DNA of 64,000 nucleotides, from positions 3,559,001 to 3,623,000 of the forward strand of contig NC_065896.1 of the NCBI RefSeq assembly GCF_905147045.1, in the 5' to 3' direction. The stretch is from Nymphalis io (Eukaryota > Arthropoda > Insecta > Lepidoptera > Nymphalidae). The notes beneath the pieces were generated by a model, which had not been told where the DNA came from, did no database searches, and worked only from the letters and a program-made list of their open reading frames with translations. Of this stretch, positions 34,977 to 46,619 are shown piece by piece; within the stretch, counting starts at the first letter, position 1, and each line of letters starts with the position of its first letter. The position numbers and the translations under genes are program-made.

Positions 34977-37099
34977 ATGGTAAATATTAGTGACAGTGCC
35001 GTTGAAAATATTGGAAGTGTGTTGAATGATCCACAAAGGCCCATGAAAGAACGTTTTCGGGCTCTATTTACTCTTCGAAACTTAGGAGGAGAAACTGCAA
35101 TTAAATGCATAAGCGATTGTTTTAAAGATGAGTCAGTTCTTCTAAAACATGAGCTTGCATATTGCTTAGGTCAAATGCAAGATGTGAAAGCAGTACCTAT
35201 TCTGAAAAGCGTTTTAGCAGACACGAACCAGGACCCGATCGTTCGACACGAAGCCGGTAGATATTTTTATATTAATATCTCATTATTTTTCTCACGTACG
35301 TGATATAGATTAATAGATTAGTCACCAAAGTATTAAGAAGCGTTTCAACTTAACTCCTTACATATATTAGTAAATTTTAATGGTATTTAAGTTCGCTTTG
35401 AAATATGATAAAGTTTAGTATAATAATAATAATAATTAGCAATTACTGAAGTAAATGCGTCTGAATTTGATCAACCAAATTTCATTAACCAAGTTATATT
35501 GTCCTATTCAAACTCATATATTGAAAGAATATTGTGATAAACTTCTTTATTGATTTTTACAATTAAATCTTCAGGTGAAGCACTAGGTGCTATTGGAGAT
35601 CCGGGCCTTCAAGATCTACTAGAAAAGTATCAGTATGATCCTGCTATAGAAGTAGCAGAAACATGTCAAATAGCATTACAGAGATTAAAATGGATTGCAG
35701 AAAAAAACACAAAAGAAAATAATCTATTACTAAGCCGATATGCTTCTATTGATCCTGCACCTCCTAGTGAAGAAGTTAATATTGAACAGTTAAGGAAAAC
35801 AATGATGGATGAGAATAAAACATTATTTGAACGTTATAGAGCTATGTTTAGCTTACGTAACTTAGGGACTACAGAAAGTATTAATGCTTTAGGTGAAGGT
35901 AATAACAAAAATTACTTGTTTTAAACTTATATGAATATATACTATACTTTTTTATATTTTATATACACATATGAAATAAAAAGAAAGCATATATTAATAT
36001 TATAGACTAATAAATATTCCTCAAAACATACAATATACATACAAACTGTAATTAATAATAAAAATAATAGGAAACTACTTTATTTTATTGTAAATGTATA
36101 GCCGAACAATAGAATTTTCTTTTTAGCAAGAACATTGCCTATTTGCACTGTACAAATATTATTTAAATATTGCACATTTTGTTACAGTTATACAATATCA
36201 TTTTATTATTATTATAAATATAAAAATTCTAGGACAAAAGCCCTCTATTGCACTCACTTGCTGTTATTTATTATTATTTTTCAGGCTTTAAAGCAAGTAG
36301 TGCACTATTTCGCCATGAAGTGGCCTTTATTTTTGGCCAGATGCAAGATGAGCGCAGTGTGCCCTTCCTTAAGAAGACTTTAGAAGACACAACAGAACAT
36401 GAAATGGTACGTCATGAAGCTGCTGAGGCACTGGGTTCTATAGCTACCGATGAATGCACAGAAGTATTAACAAGGTAAATATTGTTATAATACAATGAAA
36501 TAGCTTAATGCCCTTCTCTCCACTGCTAGGCCTTCTCTCCTTGTAAAGAGGCTTGGAGTTTATTTTGCCACTCGATACATGTTGATTTTTTTCTTAAAAA
36601 CCGAAAATGTTTTGGCACTTGCCGAGATATGAACTTGTGCTCTACTGACATTTACATGTTCTATCAACCATTCAGGCTTTAAAATATTTATCTTAAATTA
36701 ATTAATTTTGCTGATCCAGAAATTCATCTTACAACCTTGGGATTTTCAAAAAAGATAGCTACAGGAGTGTAGTAAAATAGTAAAAAGATAGACTATTTGT
36801 TACTGAGTAGGTTTGCATAATTGTCTATTCCATAAAGTATAGATAATCTATTGTTTTTGGTCTCTAAAGTTAATATACCAAATAAATTGTTGAACCTATA
36901 GCCAATGCTCTTTCTGAAGTAAGCATCCTTGATATGACTGTGATATAATAAACGCTAACATCACAATGATTATTTCAGGTATCTCCACGATCCCCGTCCT
37001 GTCGTTAGAGAGAGCTGCGAAGTGGCGCTTGACATGTCTGAATATGAGAACAGTCCAGAATTTCAATATGCTAATACTTTGCTCACAGTTCAAGGATGA
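34977..37099 (+). CDS. DOHH: Deoxyhypusine hydroxylase
   Basis: Di-iron HEAT-repeat monooxygenase that hydroxylates the deoxyhypusine residue of eIF5A to hypusine, the last step in making active eIF5A in the cytoplasm. Exons: 34977-35256, 35575-35898, 36285-36474 and 36979-37099; all introns are GT..AG. The 915 coding bases give 304 aa, close to the 302 of the human enzyme. Two HEAT-repeat halves carry the iron-binding His-Glu pairs: H58-E59 (LLKHELAYCLG), H91-E92 (IVRHEAGEALG), H212-E213 (LFRHEVAFIFG) and H245-E246 (MVRHEAAEALGS). All four are present, so the enzyme should be active. The start is the first ATG of the exon and gives the usual N-terminal length. AATAAA signals lie at 37216-37221 and 37288-37293. 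Intron 3 holds a decayed SINE. Confidence 0.96.
36500..36670 (-). mobile_element. SINE family T, decayed copy in intron 3 of DOHH
   Basis: The minus strand shows the family T end motif (GGCCTAGCAGTGGAGAGAAG), GAGTGGCAAAATAAACTCC and a diverged box B region near 36620-36640 (AGTTCATATCTCGG). Confidence 0.5.
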
Positions 37100-37215
37100 T
37101 TTTACATGTAATGTGATATGGTAAAATTTCTAAGATTCCATTCATATAATGAAACAGCGGAAATTTAAATACACAAATGACACATTAAGTCAGTTAAGTA
37201 AATGACTTACCATTA

Positions 37216-37293
37216 AATAAATGATTTGTTCTTATTTCAATTCTTATTATTTGTATTTGTGTAATATTATTAAATTTAAAATATAACAATAAA
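37216..37293 (+). terminator. Poly(A) signals of DOHH
   Basis: AATAAA at 37216-37221 and again at 37288-37293, 117 and 189 bases after the stop codon. Which is used cannot be told from sequence. Confidence 0.5.
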
Positions 37294-38822
37294 ATACAGG
37301 TATTTTATGGAAAGTGTATCAATTGCTGTTCTATTGTTTTGTATTCAATGCAACATCATTGTTATGTTAATTAATTGTTGTTTGTAAGATAAGGGTCAGC
37401 ATAAAACATTGATATTTAGGGACAAAGATACAAATAAAATCTTGTCCTTTTATGAGCCAGGAACCTTTGTGGACATATATTGAATAACCCATAAAAGTTT
37501 TTGAATGCATACAGGAAAAACATTCAAACATTAATTTGATATATTTATTAATGAAAAGTGTAAATAAATATTAAAGATGTATAATTTTTTCCACAATCAC
37601 AGAAACCCAGTTATTATAAAATTATGTAATTGCAAATATATACATAACGTTTTGTTTAAAACTACGCATTTATGTTTAAAGAAATAAATTATATTTATTA
37701 CAATTGAGTTTTATTTTTAATGCGTTTAAGTGAAATAATAATAAATATTATTTTTATATGTAAATAGATTTATATTTTAATCAGTTTTATCGATAGCGTT
37801 TTATATTTCCAATAAAGTTTGAATATAACAATGTTTTTGTCGAAAGTCTTACGATAAACATCCCAAAAATAACTACTATAATTCCAAATATATGATGTAA
37901 TTATAAAACATATTGTACAATGCATATCACTCATATAGAGTTTGTTATTTTTATAACGATGAGTGTATTTGTGTCTGTGGTGAGTATTGATAGTGATATA
38001 AATGACAAATATTGTATTTATTCTCACATGTATATTTTATTTTTATTTAAAAAAAATCCGTACATTTTTTTTTAAATCCGTAATATTTGTCATATCAAAA
38101 CATGCTAACGTAGTCGAACTGCTAGGCCAATAAACAAACTGAATTTGTAAATAATGTCTTTTTTATAAAAAAAATCATTAAAGTGGTCCAGACAGATTTT
38201 CCGAAAATTTTAGACGATATAGGTATTAAAGTTACAGGGCGATAATAATTATTCATATCTGCGGGATTGTCTTCTTTTTAATAATAATATAAGGGAAAAT
38301 TGTTGTTTACTAGGGAGTATTCTCTGTTCAAAAAAGGTATTTAATATACGTGATATTGGCCCACAAATAAAATTAGCACATTTTTTCAATATGTCAGTTT
38401 TTGTATCATCATAGTACTGCTTTTGTTTCATTTAATGAATTCTTAATATATCTGTGGAGTCTGTAGGACGCAAAAATATTGTATCAATATAATTATTAAT
38501 GTCATGAAACGATGTTTTATTAAATTTCGTTAATATATCAGAAAATAGTGATTTTATAAAATAATTATTACATAGTTACGCAATTTCATTAGGATTATTA
38601 TATCTCAGTGTTTAAATTTTTATACATTTTGTGTCATTATACTCTCGCGGTTTTTTTAAATGTTGTTATAAATAATGTTTTATTTTCAAATTAAGTGTTT
38701 TATAGCTGATAATAAATATGTATTGTTAATATTGTTTTACTTGTTTTCTAAATACAATTTTATACTTTTGCATATGCTAAGTATATTTTTGCCTAATAAA
38801 ATATACGTATTATTTTTTTTAG
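37294..38822. other. AT-rich DNA, nothing recognised
   Basis: Open frames at 37770-38027 and 38249-38431 (minus) have no recognisable similarity. Confidence 0.4.
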
Positions 38823-39041
38823 TCTTTAAATGTATTAGAAGCCGAACAGACTTCATTCTTCGGTTTCATACATGAGATTAGCATCAGTACTACTACTATA
38901 GAGTTGATACAGCAACTTGAAGAGCAAGTTTATTTGCTCGCAAAAGGCGATCGCCGAGTGCGCAGGTATTTTGAAACTTATGATACACCCTTCATCGGTC
39001 AGGGAAGAAGGATGAATTATGATTCTAATTACTATAAATAG
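38823..39041 (+). CDS. Candidate terminal exon of an unrecognised gene
   Basis: A run of eight Ts and AG (38812-38822) forms a good splice acceptor. It opens a frame of 72 codons that ends with TAG at 39039-39041, followed by the variant poly(A) signal ATTAAA at 39064-39069. The peptide is hydrophilic and balanced in composition, unlike the N/I/K/Y translations around it. It contains IELIQQLEEQVYLLAKGDRR, a likely short helix, then RRYFETYDTPFIGQ and ends MNYDSNYYK. It has no Met near its start, so it would have to be joined to upstream exons, which I could not find. I do not recognise the family. A chance open frame or gene fragment is possible. Confidence 0.4.
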   Translation, partial: SLNVLEAEQTSFFGFIHEISISTTTIELIQQLEEQVYLLAKGDRRVRRYFETYDTPFIGQGRRMNYDSNYYK

Positions 39042-39069
39042 AATTTTATATAGCAAAATTTACATTAAA

Positions 39070-41060
39070 GTATTTGTTAATTTCAATAATTTCTTGTTGC
39101 ATTTTTTTTTAAAATTAAGTCTTATTTTGTGTGTGTAAATGTCTCAATATACGAAATTCCGTTATTTTCCGACTGGACATCTATTTATAAGCGTTGCTAA
39201 GTAACTATGTAAATAGTTTCTGCCTTTTGTGTTTACGATTGTGTTTAAATGCCTTTGAACTGTATTTTCAGAGTAGAAGATTTCTTTCATAAAATTGACG
39301 CGTGAAAAGATCGACTTAAATAACAAAAATAGGCTTTCTTTGTTTAATAATTAAAGAATGTATAACATAAGGAATTCAATTTATTACATTATAATATTAT
39401 TTATACTATTTTATTGTATCGACAAAACACATTTTGAATATTATAGGCATTATATTTATAGGTTTTAGGTATTATATTAAATGCTTCTAATTTAGTTTAC
39501 GTAAAGTTGTGGGCTAATGAAGATAATTTATTTATTTTATTTTGGGGACTCTTCTCTCACTTATGATAAATCATGGCTATACTTGTATATAAATAAATAG
39601 CCGTGACAAGTAATATATATATAATATTAAATTCTTTCAATCATTATATTGAGTGAATTTTTTTTTGATATAACAATACTTATTTTGCTCAAGTCAACTG
39701 GTTATAATGTCAGATTTTTTGAGAATTATGCCGAAACATCCGGCAAGATATAAGGGATAGCCGCGCTTTGATCTACAATGAAGATATTTTTAGAGTGCAC
39801 AAGTTTCTGTGCAAACACAAGTGCACTCGGTATGTCCTCGCTTTCATAATATCTAGAAAAAGGGAAGACCAAGATCATCGGCTTTACGTGCTTTCTGAGG
39901 CTTTTCTGTCAACTTATAAACTTCGGGCGGCTACTGAGAACTTCTTAAATTTAAGTCTTAATATATATTTTTTTCAAATTTTAATCCAAGATCTCGTTAT
40001 CTGCAACCTTATAATAAGCCATGAGGTTATACTAAGTACTTTTGAATGTTATAAGTTATATTTTGTCTTTAGGCCTGAAATTCTCTAAAAGTGTAAGAAT
40101 GCTAGGAAGTTTCCCGTTGCTGGCTTATTAAATTGAAACATGTCACGCTTGAAATTTAATAAGGGATATACGTGAGATGTTATGTTATTACTTCGTCTTA
40201 TCTCTTAATTAAGGTGACGTGAAACCGTTGAAAATTTTCCTCGTCGCGGCAAAACATTGGTATAACGAATTATACTCTAGAATAATTCACGTTCCTCTAA
40301 TTATATAATTTAAGAATTTTGCATAAATAATTAATGAATTATAATACGTGGCAGCGGCGAGGCAAACCACATGTTTGTCAGTAATGATGAATTGCTTGAA
40401 GTATTTATATAACATTTTGTTGATATATAATTTTATCAAATATTAACATATACCCGTGGATTCGCTAGCGTGAATGTTTTCTAGGCAAGACGTTGTACAC
40501 TTTCTTAATTAAAACCGTAACAGCTTTTGTAAAACGATTTCTTTAGAAAATCTATCTTTGTGCAAGTTTATATGTAAGTGAACATCATTTGTCATACAAT
40601 TACTAAAGTTGTAGTAGCTTTGAAGTAGAACCCTTAACGTATCGTACTAACCGTTAAACGTTATAAACCTACCTTGTCAAATTTTTATCAATTCTTATTA
40701 ATCTAATAAATCTGCAACTAATATTTTAGTTAGCTTCTTATATCCCACACAATAAACTAATAATGCATATAATTAAAATAATAAGTTTCTAAACAGGAGT
40801 CACAAGATAATTTAAAATTATACTCAAATAGTGTGTTGTCATTTCTGGAAAATTGTTAGATAATGGAAGAGTGTTGAAGTTGCAAATAATATAATATATT
40901 ATCTTTGAACAACTACCGTCCCCTGGTGTAAACGTATTCGCATCTTTCCCTGCCTCGCAGTTTAACGAGTGGCATTCAAAACATACGGACTTAAATTTTG
41001 TCAAAACAGATAAGGTTTTGCACGATGTTAAATTGGTTCAATGTTTTATTTGATAAGTAA
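39070..41060. other. Noncoding DNA with a SINE V fragment
   Basis: A minus-strand SINE V fragment lies at about 39865-39950 (CGGCTTTACGTGCTTTCTGA, GCGGCTACTGAGAACTTC). The rest is AT-rich; a less AT-rich patch at about 40905-41000 was not recognised. Confidence 0.45.
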
Positions 41061-41064
41061 ATGA

Positions 41065-41172
41065 GCTAAAGCAGCTAGCCGGATGCGACTGGATGCGGAA
41101 GGCGGGGCGGAAACCAGTATCATGAGAGAGGTCTGTGTCCAGCAGTTGATTGCGGTTGGCTGATAATTGATT
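41065..41172 (+). mobile_element. RTE-type LINE, 3'-end remnant
   Basis: CTGGATGCGGAAGGCGGGGC and GTGTCCAGCAGTTGATTGCG followed by GTTGGCTGATAATTGATT match the last about 100 bases of the full-length RTE copy at 42832-46525, including the start of its TTGA-type tail. Confidence 0.7.
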
Positions 41173-41202
41173 TATTACTAAATCAACTACATCCAAAATT
41201 GT

Positions 41203-41265
41203 AATCCGAAATGTGTTCGATCATTACACAAGTGACTTGCACTTGTGTAATGATCGATTCGGATT
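41203..41265. repeat. Hairpin-forming inverted repeat
   Basis: The arm TCGATCATTACACAAGTG is followed after five bases by its perfect complement. An outer pair AATCCGAA / TTCGGATT extends the stem, interrupted by six extra bases on the left side. It begins 31 bases after the RTE remnant. Confidence 0.85.
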
Positions 41266-42600
41266 ATTTATATTTTTATAAAAAAATATATGTAAAGGAT
41301 AAATGTTTGTTTCGTTTTTATTGGACTTCAACCAGTGACTTAAATTTAACATCAATTATTTTTTGGAATATTGGCACAAAAAAATAATCGATCAGATGTG
41401 TGAATTTTGACTACAAACGATTACAGCGATAGGAGTATTCACAAAAATTAAAACATATCGTACAAGAATATAAGGTAGAGTTTTAATGCTCAAACTCGTG
41501 TTGCATTCGTATTTTATCCCTTATATTTTCAATGAGCTCGTCTGTTATTCCAATCCGTTGCACCATGGCACTATTGTGTAATACATTATTACGCAGACAC
41601 ATGCTACACGCCATAAATAGCCGGCGATAGTAAATGATTATATGAAATAATTTATTTTATACAGTCTAGTTTCATCATTGAAATTGAGTATTTTATGGGT
41701 GACTATTTTGACGAAGTGTTTTATACTCTAACAGAAATATGAACATGATATGTATATAAACTATATATTAAAAGCAACAAGATAAGACTCTTGTGGTAAC
41801 CAAAATAAAATATTTTTTGTTATATTTAATGGTATATTATATAGCAATAACCCTTCAAGGAGAACATCTGTTATGTGGGTGGAATTTACGCAGACCCGCC
41901 GAAGCTTATGATATTACAATAATATTAAGTTGTTATTTATGGAAAGAGTAATAATATACATTTATATTTAATTTTTGTTCGTAATTTTGCTAAAAATAAT
42001 AATGTTTTGTTTTGTCAAATATGAAATAAATATTAACATTTAACTTACTGAAAGTAAATAAAAACGAATATTTTTGGGATGTTTGTCATCTATGCGTTAC
42101 CCTGCCATTCAAGTTGTGATAATGATTGTTGTGACATTTTGGTATGGTAGCTCGTATTCCACGTACGTTTGGCTAAAAATACCTAAAAGTTTTACTTACA
42201 AAGTTAAATGTTTGAACTTTTTTATAAACTTGTTAGTTTTGTCAAATCAACTTCTTGTTTTTTTTTTAATAAATTGACCATATTTTAATATTTACTAGGC
42301 ATGTGCATAAGTACTGTACTATATATATTTCTTTATATATCTTTCTCTGTTAATTATATATATTTCTTTATATCTATTATGTTATATCTATTTCTTAACA
42401 AATATCAACGTTTTATGTAGATGCCTATTCTATCCGTGATGAAGTCAGGATATGTACCTAGTTTATGTAAAAATGTGTTATTACTCTACACTTTGTTGAA
42501 ACCCGCCGCTGGATGGCGCTGTAACACTTTAAACTTTGCCAACATACAAGAGAAAAGACAGTGTTTACTAATTATATATTACTAACACAATAATATTCTA
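41266..42600. other. AT-rich DNA, nothing recognised
   Basis: No gene recognised. A less AT-rich patch at about 41510-41640 remains unexplained. Confidence 0.4.
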
Positions 42601-42604
42601 GTCT

Positions 42605-42790
42605 ATTAATATGGTAGTAGCTTTGTGCAAGCTCGTCTGGGTAGGTACCATCAACTCATCAGATATTCTACCCCAAAACAGCAGTAATTGGTATTGTTGT
42701 GCTTTGGTTTGAAGGGTGAGTGAGCCAGTGTAACTACAGGCACAAGGGACATAACATCTCAATTTCCAAGGTATGTCTGGCATTAATTAC
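42605..42790 (+). mobile_element. Poly(A)-tailed repeat family P, 3' part missing
   Basis: Starts with GGTAGTAGCTTTGTGCAAGC and follows family P up to TTCCAAGGTATGTCTGG, then stops. It lies just left of the RTE element. Confidence 0.75.
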
Positions 42791-43018
42791 GTATATATAA
42801 AATAAATACATTTCTGTCAACTGTACCAATGCCGTGGAGTACCGGCTTAGAATAGTACTCCCCCAATCTCATCCCGTGGGTGTCGTAAGAGGCGACTGAG
42901 GGACGGGGAAAAGGGGGGATGGGCAGCAGCGTCCCCCCTCCCATAAACATCTTACCCCCCTACTGCGCTCGCCAACACGCCTGCCCAGCGCGGCGAGTAT
43001 GGGCAAACCCCTCCCTTA

Positions 43019-44242
43019 ATGGCAGATGCGCCAAAAAAAAGGCCCCCAGTTACCGGCAAGCCCACTAGGCCCGACCAAGGTAGCGGTCGCGGTATCGGCA
43101 GGGCAGAGGGTGCTAAGAATCACCGGTTCACGGCAGGCTACCGTATAAAACGACTGAACATGGCAACGTATAATGGACGCTCGATGAGGCTGGACCATCA
43201 CCTCGCCGAATTAGAAGTAGAGTTAAGTCATATAAACTGGCATATACTGGGGTTATCTGAAGTCCGAAGACAGGGGGAGGACACGATAACTCTAGAGTCC
43301 GGTAACTTACTCTACTTCCGCGAAGGAGATAACCTCTCCCAGGGTGGTGTCGGTTTTTTTGTCAAAAAGGATCTCATTAGCAGAATTGTGGAAATCAGTA
43401 GTGTGTCGAACCGGGTAGCGTACCTTGTCCTAAAACTTTCCGACAGGTACTCCCTGAAGGTCGTACAGGTATATGCGCCAACTTCGACATACTCTGATGA
43501 TGTGGTCGAAGCGATGTACGAGGACATCGCAAAGGCCCTCAACGACACCTCGAAGGCCCACTACAATGTTATGTTAAAAGATAGCGGTGAATCGAAAGTC
43601 GGACCTTACGGCTTGGGCTGCAGAAATCACAGGGGGCAAATGCTGGTAAACTTTCTCGAAGCGCAGGGGCTTTTTTTGATGAATTCTTTCTTTCAAAAGA
43701 AGCCTCAGAGGAGGTGGACCTGGCGAAGCCCCGATAACGTGACAAGGAACGAGATAGACTTTATCATTTCGAATAAAAGGCACATATTTAGAGATGTTTC
43801 AGTGATCAACAGGTTTAATACCGGAAGTGATCACCGCTTGGTTCGAGGCACTCTAAATATCAACTTAAAAGCCGAAAGATCGAGAATGATGAGGTCTACT
43901 CTCCGACCTACCATGCTCCAAGCTGCTCAAGGCTCCGAAAAGTTCCAAATGGAACTTCAAAATTAATTCACCGCGTTGGAAACCATAAGCAACATTGATG
44001 AGAGAACCGACACGCTGGTCAAAATACTGCAAAACACATCCCGCAAGTGTTTTCCGCCACAGAGAAGAGACAACACACCAAAACTCTCTGCTGAGACACT
44101 CGAGCTCATGAGAAAACGACGAGAACTACCATCGTTTTTGTCAGATAAGGCCTTAAACCGAACAATAAAAACGCTGACGCGACGCGATCTCCGAAGCTCC
44201 AATACCCGTGCCATCAAGGCTGCGATTGAGCAAAATAGATAG
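43019..44242 (+). pseudogene. RTE endonuclease region (broken)
   Basis: The N-terminal part of the RTE polyprotein is an apurinic-like endonuclease that would nick target DNA. Visible motifs: MATYNGRSM (Asn), HILGLSEVRR (Glu), VQVYAPT, and NRFNTGSDHRLV (the SDH motif). The usual GDFN motif is missing: at about 43564-43603 the frame reads NVMLKDSGESKVG instead, so a catalytic Asp is lost. A TAA at 43964-43966 interrupts the frame, which then continues in the same phase (TALETISNIDERT) to the insertion at 44237. The initial ATG at 43019 is the first after the GC-rich leader; the true start of the family could be elsewhere. Starting short of the frame's end, this copy cannot make active protein. 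Confidence 0.85.
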
Positions 44243-44806
44243 ATAGATAGATAGATAGATAAAGTCTTTATTTGGATCACACCACATGAGTAAAAATAAG
44301 AAGATAAAAAAGAAATGACAAAAGTAACACAGAGTTTAAGTTAATTTATGTCGTAAAAAAAAAAAAAAAATTAACTAACTTACAAAAATATTTACAAAAA
44401 TATTTTGCATCTAATTTTATTTAATCTATATCTATTAAATATCATTGGATGCAAAATGGGAATTGCATTATTATGGAAACACAAAGAAAAGAGAAAAAAA
44501 AAAAAATTAACAAAAATTAACTGTAAAGTGGTGTGGCATCCAAAATGGACAACCTCTCAGTTGAAGCTGGCATAATATTGACCCAGCACTGATTTTCAGA
44601 GGCCTCCATGTGACAGTGACGGACGGCCATGTAAACGTGACAAAGAGTAATATCAAATATTAAAGTGGTAGATTGTTAAGTATAAACAAGTTATTAAATT
44701 ACATGTAAATAAAACTTAAAACTAAAGTCGTTATCTGAAATACATATACGATTATAAAAAAAATAGGAGATTAAATCCGATATACAAATTAAAAAGTTGA
44801 CAAAAT
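44237..44806 (-). mobile_element. Retroelement 3' end inserted in the RTE
   Basis: CAAAAT is duplicated at 44231-44236 and 44801-44806. Read on the minus strand, the insert is AT-rich with A-runs and ends CCAAATAAAGACTTTATC followed by (TATC)n. It looks like the untranslated 3' end of a 5'-truncated LINE with an AATAAA-like motif. The net gain is 570 bases, a multiple of three, so the RTE phase is kept on both sides, but the insert contains stops. A similar end occurs at 53465-53675. Confidence 0.75.
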
Positions 44807-46512
44807 CGGGGATCGAAAGTGTTCGCTCGCAAGTTTGGGAGGCCGCGTCTGACAAAACTTAAAACTGAAAATGGTGGGGTCGTTACCTCTAGGCCTGAGA
44901 TTGTCGGAGAAGTAGAGAGGTTTTATGGGCAGTTGTTCTCTTCAAGATCGGATAAACCCGTGGGAATCAGTATTGATGACCAGCGCGCGCCTCTTATGCG
45001 CCATTACTCCGAAGAGCTCCCGGTCGTTGACCAAGGCGAGATTAGGGCGGCTCTAGAACAGCTTAAAAACAACAAAGCTCCGGGAGATGACGGAATCACA
45101 ACAGAGTTGCTTAAGGCAGGCGGGACTCCGGTCCTGAAAGAGCTAGCAAGCCTCTTTAATTCCGTCATTAAACATGGCAAGACCCCGGAAACGTGGAGCG
45201 GGAGTGAGGTGGTACTGTTTTTCAAACCCTCTTGAAAAACTACAGACCAATCTCCCTCCTGAGTCACGTGTATAAGCTGTTCTCAAGAGTCGTCACGAAC
45301 CGTCTCGCCAGACGACTTGACGAATTCCAGCCCCCAGAGCAAGCCGGCTTTCGATCAGGCTACAGCACCGTGGACCACATCCATACTGTTCGGCAGATTG
45401 TGCAGAAGACCGAAGAGTACAATCAGCCGCTGTGTATGGCATTTGTGGACTACGTGAAAGCCTTCGACTCCATCGAAACCTGGGCAGTGCTCGACTCATT
45501 GCAGAGATGTCATATCGATTGGAGATATATCGAGGTACTGAGATGTCTGTACAACGCCGCTACAATGACTGTCCACATCCAGGACTGTAAGACGAAGGCG
45601 ATCCAACTGCGCAGAGGGGTGAGACAGGGGGATGTAATATCCCCGAAACTGTTCACCAACGCGTTGGAAGACGTTTTCAAAACGCTGGATTGGACTAGGT
45701 ATGGAGTCAATGTAAACGGCGAGTACATCTCACACCTTCGATTTGCCGACGATATCGTCATCATAGCAGAGTCACTGGAACAACTCACCGAAATGCTGCG
45801 TAGCCTAGGCGAGTCTTCCCGGTGTGTCGGTCTCGGTATGAACTTGGACAAGACCAAGGTCATGTTCAATAGGCATGTCGTGCCGGGACCGATATACGTC
45901 GAGGGGAAACCTCTCGAAGTTGTTAGTGAATATACCTACCTAGGACAGATAATAGAAGTCGGTAGGAACAACTTCGAGAAGGAAGCCGATCGAAGAATTC
46001 GCTTGGGATGGGCAGCATTTGGCAACCTTCGTCAAGTCCTCAAGTCGTCTATACCGCAATGTTTGAAGACGAAAGTCTTCAACCAATGCGTCTTACCTGC
46101 CATGACATACGGTGCCGAAACGTGGACACTAACTGCGGGACTAGTCCACAAATTCAAAGTCGCTCAGCGTGCTATGGAGCGAGCTATGCTCGGAGTATCT
46201 TTGAAGGATAAGATCAGAAATGAGATTATCCGGAAAAGAACCGGAGTCACCGACATAGCTTGCAAAATTAGCAGGCTGAAGTGGCAGTGGGCTGGTCACG
46301 TATGTCGTAGGACCGATGGCCGTTGGAGCAGACGAGTCCTAGAGTGGAGACCGCGAATCGGCAAGCGCAGCGTAGGGCGCCCTCCAGCCAGGTGGACCGA
46401 CGACCTTAAGAAGGTGGCGGGCACCAACTGGATGCGGAAGGCGGAGGACAGGGAGCTTTGGCGCACCTTGGGAGAGGCCTATGTTCAGCAGTGGACAACG
46501 ATTGGCTGTTGA
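44807..46512 (+). pseudogene. RTE reverse transcriptase region (frameshifted)
   Basis: Continues the RTE frame after the insertion. Up to 45235 it is in the same phase as the endonuclease part; from 45232 the frame shifts by one (codons starting at 45232). A loss of about 13 bases just after VVLFFK, before LKNYRPISLLSHVYK, would explain this. Reverse transcriptase motifs: NYRPISLLS, FVDYVKAFDS (first catalytic Asp), RRGVRQGDVISPKLF, and LRFADDIVII (FADD catalytic pair at about 45739-45762). The C-terminal part has GHVCRRTDGRWSRRVLEW, RPPARWTDDLKKVAG and ends GEAYVQQW. The 426-codon stretch after the shift is uninterrupted, so the copy is fairly young. Confidence 0.9.
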
Positions 46513-46619
46513 TTGATTGATTGATTGTACCAATGTTGTATTAATATTCCTATTTTTTTTATTAAAACTAATTGTAATGTAGTTTTTTTCAGTTAAAAAC
46601 ACTAATAATCTTTTAAGTA

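Larger units (their letters stand above)
42822..46535 (+). mobile_element. RTE-type LINE with 10-bp target duplication
   Basis: TGTACCAATG flanks the element at 42822-42831 and 46526-46535. Inside are a GC-rich 5' region, an endonuclease region, a reverse transcriptase region and a (TTGA)n tail at about 46508-46525. Without the 570-base insertion the element is about 3.1 kb, a usual full length for RTE elements. Much less AT-rich than the surroundings. Defects: an in-frame stop, a damaged endonuclease motif, a second insertion and a short deletion before the reverse transcriptase domain. Confidence 0.9.

Noticed and set aside
38853..39056. Minus-strand open frame opposite the orphan exon candidate
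   Set aside because: The plus-strand frame has the splice acceptor, the more protein-like composition and the poly(A)-like signal; the minus frame is its shadow.
42598..42783. Repeated small protein-like frames (MRHQPWELRCYVPCACNYTG type) at several places
   Set aside because: They are translations of the family P retroposon, which is found in both orientations and with frame-breaking differences.
44819..46512. Reading the reverse transcriptase frames as host genes
   Set aside because: They belong to one RTE-type LINE bounded by a target duplication and carry frame-breaking lesions.
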